From: Boseongicola sp.
GTDB taxonomy: Bacteria > Pseudomonadota > Alphaproteobacteria > Rhodobacterales > Rhodobacteraceae
NCBI GenBank assembly: GCA_014075275.1
Contig: CP046179.1
Span: 62,001 to 126,000 of the forward strand
Length of the DNA: 64,000 bases
Direction of reading: 5' to 3'
The notes below the pieces were generated by a model, which saw nothing but the letters and a program-made list of their open reading frames with translations, did not search any database and was not told where the DNA came from. Position 1 is the first letter of the stretch; each line of letters starts with the position of its first letter. Positions 61,334 to 64,000 of the stretch are shown piece by piece. A program made the translations under genes and the position numbers.

Positions 61334-61393
61334 CCCCGGACATGATCCGGGGCCTCGCCGTTTCGGGTCGAACGGCGAGAGTTTCGAGGCCCC
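61334..61393. repeat. Nested GC palindromes in the rpoA-rplQ gap
   Basis: CCCCGGA-N5-TCCGGGG (61334-61352) overlaps a larger cruciform. In it GGGGCCTC (61349-61356) pairs with GAGGCCCC (61386-61393), and CTCGCCGTT (61354-61362) pairs with AACGGCGAG (61371-61379). The first is the third member of the 19-bp palindrome family seen at 102 and 27815. Confidence 0.65.
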
Positions 61394-61490
61394 GGGTCAA
61401 GCCCGGAGAGACCCCAAGGAGAGCGGCTGACACGCATCGGCTGCCAGACAAAGCAAAACCGCCTGTAGAAGGCACATTGGAGTAAGAAAT

Positions 61491-61910
61491 ATGCGTCACG
61501 CACGAGGCTATCGCCGCCTGAACCGCACACACGAGCACCGCAAGGCGCTGTTTGCGAACATGGCTGGCTCGCTCATTGAACATGAGCAGATCAAAACAAC
61601 TCTGCCAAAGGCCAAAGAGCTTAAGCGGATCATCGACAAGCTGATAACCCTAGGAAAACGCGGTGATCTTCACGCGCGTCGCCAAGCTGGTTCGCAGTTG
61701 AAGCAGGACGCCTATGTGGCGAAACTGTTCGAGGTTCTTGGACCACGTTATGCTGAGCGCCAGGGTGGTTATTCCCGCGTTCTTAAGGCTGGCTTCCGTT
61801 ATGGCGATATGGCCCCAATGGCCATCATCGAACTGGTTGACCGGGACGTGGACGCCAAAGGCGCGGGCGACCGCGCACGGGTTGCGGAAGAAGAAGCTGC
61901 TGAAGAATAA
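61491..61910 (+). CDS. rplQ: 50S ribosomal protein L17
   Basis: The 139-aa protein ([30 protein letters not shown]-type [20 protein letters not shown]) has a short acidic tail EEEAAEE. It ends the alpha operon. Confidence 0.98.
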   Translation: MRHARGYRRLNRTHEHRKALFANMAGSLIEHEQIKTTLPKAKELKRIIDKLITLGKRGDLHARRQAGSQLKQDAYVAKLFEVLGPRYAERQGGYSRVLKAGFRYGDMAPMAIIELVDRDVDAKGAGDRARVAEEEAAEE

Positions 61911-61931
61911 GCATTTTTCAGGTGTCTGATT

Positions 61932-61962
61932 AAAAAGGGATCGCATGTGCGGTCCCTTTTTT
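61932..61962. terminator. Bidirectional terminator after rplQ
   Basis: AAAAAGGGATCGCA-tg-TGCGGTCCCTTTTTT, 22 bp after rplQ. It also abuts the stop of the - strand small ORF that follows. Confidence 0.88.
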
Positions 61963-62137
61963 AGTTTGGCATCCGATTTAAGAAATATGTGACTGAAAGC
62001 GATTCCAGTAGGCGGGTTTCGGCATCCGAAGGCGATTGTGCGTGAAAGGCGCTGAGACTGAGGAATCTCTCAAGATCAACAAAGACATCCTGTGAAACCA
62101 GTGACCTGAGGTCTGATAAATGTGTTGATTTTTTCAT
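61961..62137 (-). CDS. 58-aa ORF of unknown function beside luxR
   Basis: From ATG 62137 it reads MKKSTHLSDLRSLVSQDVFV-DLERFLSLSAFHAQSPSDAE and ends ESLSVTYFLNRMPN at TAA 61961. It looks helical and soluble. GAAAGA lies about 8-13 bp before the ATG. It is divergent to luxR, with the lux box between them, and ends in the shared terminator. Coding status is moderate: no family known. Confidence 0.5.
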   Translation of the reverse strand: MKKSTHLSDLRSLVSQDVFVDLERFLSLSAFHAQSPSDAETRLLESLSVTYFLNRMPN

Positions 62138-62201
62138 CGCTAAATCTTTCGTTGTATTCTTAACTTCTATACACTTTAAAGTTGACTAAGACGTAGCAAC
62201 A

Positions 62202-62221
62202 ACCTATCTAATTGGACAGGT
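62202..62221 (+). promoter_or_regulatory. lux box
   Basis: ACCTATCTAATTGGACAGGT is a 20-bp inverted repeat with 8 of 10 paired positions, matching the ACCTGT-N8-ACAGGT type of lux box. It overlaps a -35 (TTGGAC, 62212-62217); with an 18-bp spacer the -10 is TAATAG (62236-62241). Confidence 0.78.
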
Positions 62222-62309
62222 GGGGTAAGAGACTGTAATAGCATTGTCGGCAACAGGCCGAAGATGAATGTGCGGACCGATGGACGGACGATTGACAGGC
62301 AATTGATAT

Positions 62310-62984
62310 ATGTGGCGCGATAATGAGACATACGACACGCTAAACAGCGAAAAGCATTCCAAACTTGCTCATAAACCCGAGAAACCGGGTCTTCAGGCGG
62401 GTTTCGATGCATTGTCGGAAATCGCTCCCAAAGGATTTTCTGCCGGACTTCACATTCGTTTCGCTTCGCCACTTGTCTATGTCCGCACCTATGAGGATGC
62501 CTGGACAAAAATATATGACGACAATGCATTTGCTCTGCGTGACCCCCTGGTTTTCTGGGGATTCGGCGTAAAAGGTTCCACCAGGTGGAGCGAAATACGA
62601 CTGCCGGACCCCTTCAATATTCTTGGCCAGGCACGTGATTATGGCCTGGTTTATGGGGCAGTGGTTTCACATGGAGCTATTACGTCACGAACGATCGTCG
62701 AAATTGCGCGCGAGGATCGTGAATTTACCGATACAGAAGTTGCCGAGGCGGTCAAAATTGTTAAGCGCCTCCATGTTTCCGCGGAACCCCCAACCGAATT
62801 AACGCCAGCGCAGGTTGAAGCCCTGCGATTACTGGCAGACGGGGATCGGCATACTGCCGCGGCTGCAAAACTTGGTATTTCCGAAAGCGCACTTAAGGCA
62901 AGATTGCAGTCTGCCCGCGTCAGACTTGGCGCGCGAACAACTGCACAAGCACTGAAAAAGGCGCGCGAATACCAATTGCTCTAG
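62310..62984 (+). CDS. LuxR-type autoinducer-binding regulator
   Basis: The 224-aa protein has an autoinducer-binding domain with the usual aromatic/acid set (YEDAWTKIYDDNAF, RDPLVFW, TRWSE). Its C-terminal LuxR helix-turn-helix is LTPAQVEALRLLADGDRHTA-AAAKLGISESALKARL. It should bind an acyl-homoserine lactone. The lux box overlapping its own promoter predicts positive autoregulation. luxI follows 53 bp downstream. Confidence 0.92.
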   Translation: MWRDNETYDTLNSEKHSKLAHKPEKPGLQAGFDALSEIAPKGFSAGLHIRFASPLVYVRTYEDAWTKIYDDNAFALRDPLVFWGFGVKGSTRWSEIRLPDPFNILGQARDYGLVYGAVVSHGAITSRTIVEIAREDREFTDTEVAEAVKIVKRLHVSAEPPTELTPAQVEALRLLADGDRHTAAAAKLGISESALKARLQSARVRLGARTTAQALKKAREYQLL

Positions 62985-62991
62985 GCCTTTG

Positions 62992-63031
62992 GGCCTCCCC
63001 TGGACTGTATTTTCAACCCAGACTGGAGGCC
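62992..63031 (+). promoter_or_regulatory. Possible anti-Shine-Dalgarno stem before luxI
   Basis: GGCCTCC (62992-62998) is complementary to GGAGGCC (63025-63031), which includes the luxI ribosome site GGAGG. A competing pair TAGGCCT (62982-62988)/AGGCCTA (63027-63033) exists. Masking of luxI translation is inference. Confidence 0.4.
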
Positions 63032-63037
63032 TATCCA

Positions 63038-63628
63038 ATGCAAGTCACTACTCTATCTTTCGAAAATATGCACAACCATGGCGAGCTTTTTGCAAACATG
63101 CTTCGCGCGCGTCACAAGACGTTTATTGAACGCAATCACTGGGAGTTGCCAGAAGCCGATGGCATGGAATTCGACCAGTATGACACTCCGGCAAGCCGGT
63201 GGGTCGCAGTTCACGAGTTTGGCCGTGTATTGGCCGGTGTTCGTTTGACACCAACGACAGCGCGCTGTGGCATCTATTCCTACATGATCCGCGATGCTCA
63301 ACTTGGGCTACTTGAAAGCCTGCCTTCGGACCTGTTGTTCGAAGAGGCCCCAGTCGCCCCCCACATTTGGGAATCAAGTCGCGTATTTGTGGCTGACGCA
63401 GTGCCATCCAAGATGAGGCTGCGGGTTCAGTGTTCGCTGATCGACGAGATGGTGCGCTCTGCGCGCACGTTGGGAGCGACGTCGCTTGTCGGCATTGTGC
63501 CCGAGCACTCGCCACGCCTTGCACGTCGCACAGGGATCGATTGTCAGCCTGCGGGACGCGTGGTCGAGACGGACGAAGGTGATCGCAGCGTTTGCATTAA
63601 TATTAGTCTGGCGTCGAAGCTGCACTAA
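63038..63628 (+). CDS. Acyl-homoserine-lactone synthase (LuxI family)
   Basis: The 196-aa protein holds the conserved set RARHKTFIERNHW (Arg25, Phe29, Trp35), EFDQYD (Asp46, Asp49), GVRLTPTTA and WESSRVFVADAV. It makes acyl-homoserine lactones from SAM and acyl-ACP. GGAGG lies 8 bp before the ATG. It forms a luxR-luxI unit. Confidence 0.93.
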   Translation: MQVTTLSFENMHNHGELFANMLRARHKTFIERNHWELPEADGMEFDQYDTPASRWVAVHEFGRVLAGVRLTPTTARCGIYSYMIRDAQLGLLESLPSDLLFEEAPVAPHIWESSRVFVADAVPSKMRLRVQCSLIDEMVRSARTLGATSLVGIVPEHSPRLARRTGIDCQPAGRVVETDEGDRSVCINISLASKLH

Positions 63629-63675
63629 AGATTGTTCTTTCGGCTGGCGCGGCTCGGGCTTAGCTTGGGCCGTGC

Positions 63676-64000
63676 ATGGCTGATCTGTTTGAAACTGCAT
63701 CTGCGTCGAATGACGCGTCCACGGCGCTGCGACCGCTGGCTGATCGGCTGCGGCCGACGGCATTGGATCAGGTGATCGGGCAGGAGCATGTGCTTGGTCC
63801 TGAAGCGCCGCTGGGGTCCATGCTGGCCGCTGGTCAGCTTGGATCGTTGATTTTCTGGGGTCCGCCGGGTGTTGGCAAAACGACAATTGCACGCCTGTTG
63901 GCGGATGCTGTTGATATGTCGTTTGTGCAGATCAGCGCGATTTTCACTGGGGTCGCCGACCTGAAGAAGGTGTTCGAGGCAGCGCGGATGCGACGCACGA
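63676..64000 (+). CDS. rarA: Replication-associated recombination protein A (partial)
   Basis: The 108 residues visible read MADLFETASASNDASTALRP, LADRLRPTALDQVIGQEHVL and Walker A FWGPPGVGKTTIARLL, as in RarA/MgsA AAA+ ATPases that act at stalled replication forks. The gene runs off the window end. Confidence 0.92.
   Translation, partial: MADLFETASASNDASTALRPLADRLRPTALDQVIGQEHVLGPEAPLGSMLAAGQLGSLIFWGPPGVGKTTIARLLADAVDMSFVQISAIFTGVADLKKVFEAARMRRT

Overview
The window is a ribosomal-protein and RNA-polymerase super-locus from an alphaproteobacterium. It is most likely a marine Rhodobacteraceae (Roseobacter-group) organism. That placement is inferred from the gene order, GC-rich codon use, an acyl-homoserine-lactone luxR/luxI pair, an FNR-type and a SoxR-type operator, and the mix of small-molecule catabolic genes. 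The genus cannot be fixed from sequence alone. No rRNA, tRNA, CRISPR array or intact insertion sequence was seen.

Housekeeping backbone, all on the + strand: end of rplL, rpoB, a small unrecognised gene, rpoC (1-9038); rpsL-rpsG-fusA-tuf-rpsJ-rplC-rplD-rplW (15547-21962); rplB-rpsS-rplV-rpsC-rplP (30695-33337); rpmC-rpsQ-rplN-rplX-rplE-rpsN-rpsH-rplF-rplR-[zinc-ribbon ORF]-rpsE-rpmD (50224-54744); rplO-secY-adk (56383-58894); rpsM-rpsK-rpoA-rplQ (59417-61910). The normally continuous S10/spc/alpha cluster is therefore cut into pieces. The foreign blocks lie between L23 and L2 (8.7 kb), L16 and L29 (16.9 kb), L30 and L15 (1.6 kb), and adk and S13 (0.5 kb). Each restarted block is preceded by a sigma70-like promoter with an exact 17-bp spacer and a GC-rich segment just after the -10, so the split blocks appear to be independently transcribed.

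Inserted and accessory blocks. 9.2-15.2 kb holds a DUF1330 gene, LysR, TetR, a frameshifted FAD monooxygenase, an ArsR/SRPBCC operon and an EamA transporter. 22-30.4 kb holds an Lrp regulator, a DUF1127-like small protein, membrane, lipoprotein and cupin genes, a TetR/cupin/oxidase-like group, an ArsR and an Old Yellow Enzyme, plus two copies of a ~220-bp dispersed element. 33.4-50 kb holds an EamA transporter, a CadC-like TPR regulator, an EthD-like gene without a standard start, a truncated ProC-like gene, and a GntR-controlled catabolic operon (DapA-family lyase, aldehyde dehydrogenase, MttB-family methyltransferase, FAD amine oxidase, class IV aminotransferase). It ends with a divergent subtilase, a beta-barrel-like protein, a universal stress protein under an ideal FNR site, a 2OG-Fe(II) oxygenase, a MAPEG protein and a peptidoglycan-binding protein. 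54.8-56.1 kb holds a nitronate monooxygenase and a tiny DUF1127-like gene under a textbook SoxR-box promoter. 62-63.6 kb is a LuxR/LuxI quorum-sensing pair with a lux box, followed by the start of rarA at the window edge.

The most interesting items are: the SoxR-box promoter driving a 59-aa protein inside the ribosomal cluster; the FNR site centred at -41.5 of uspA; the MttB-containing catabolic operon; the small gene translationally coupled to both rpoB and rpoC; the 11-bp-iteron dispersed repeat; three consecutive palindromes in the rpsL leader; and several small or decaying genes lodged in the ribosomal cluster, including one interrupted by an in-frame amber codon.
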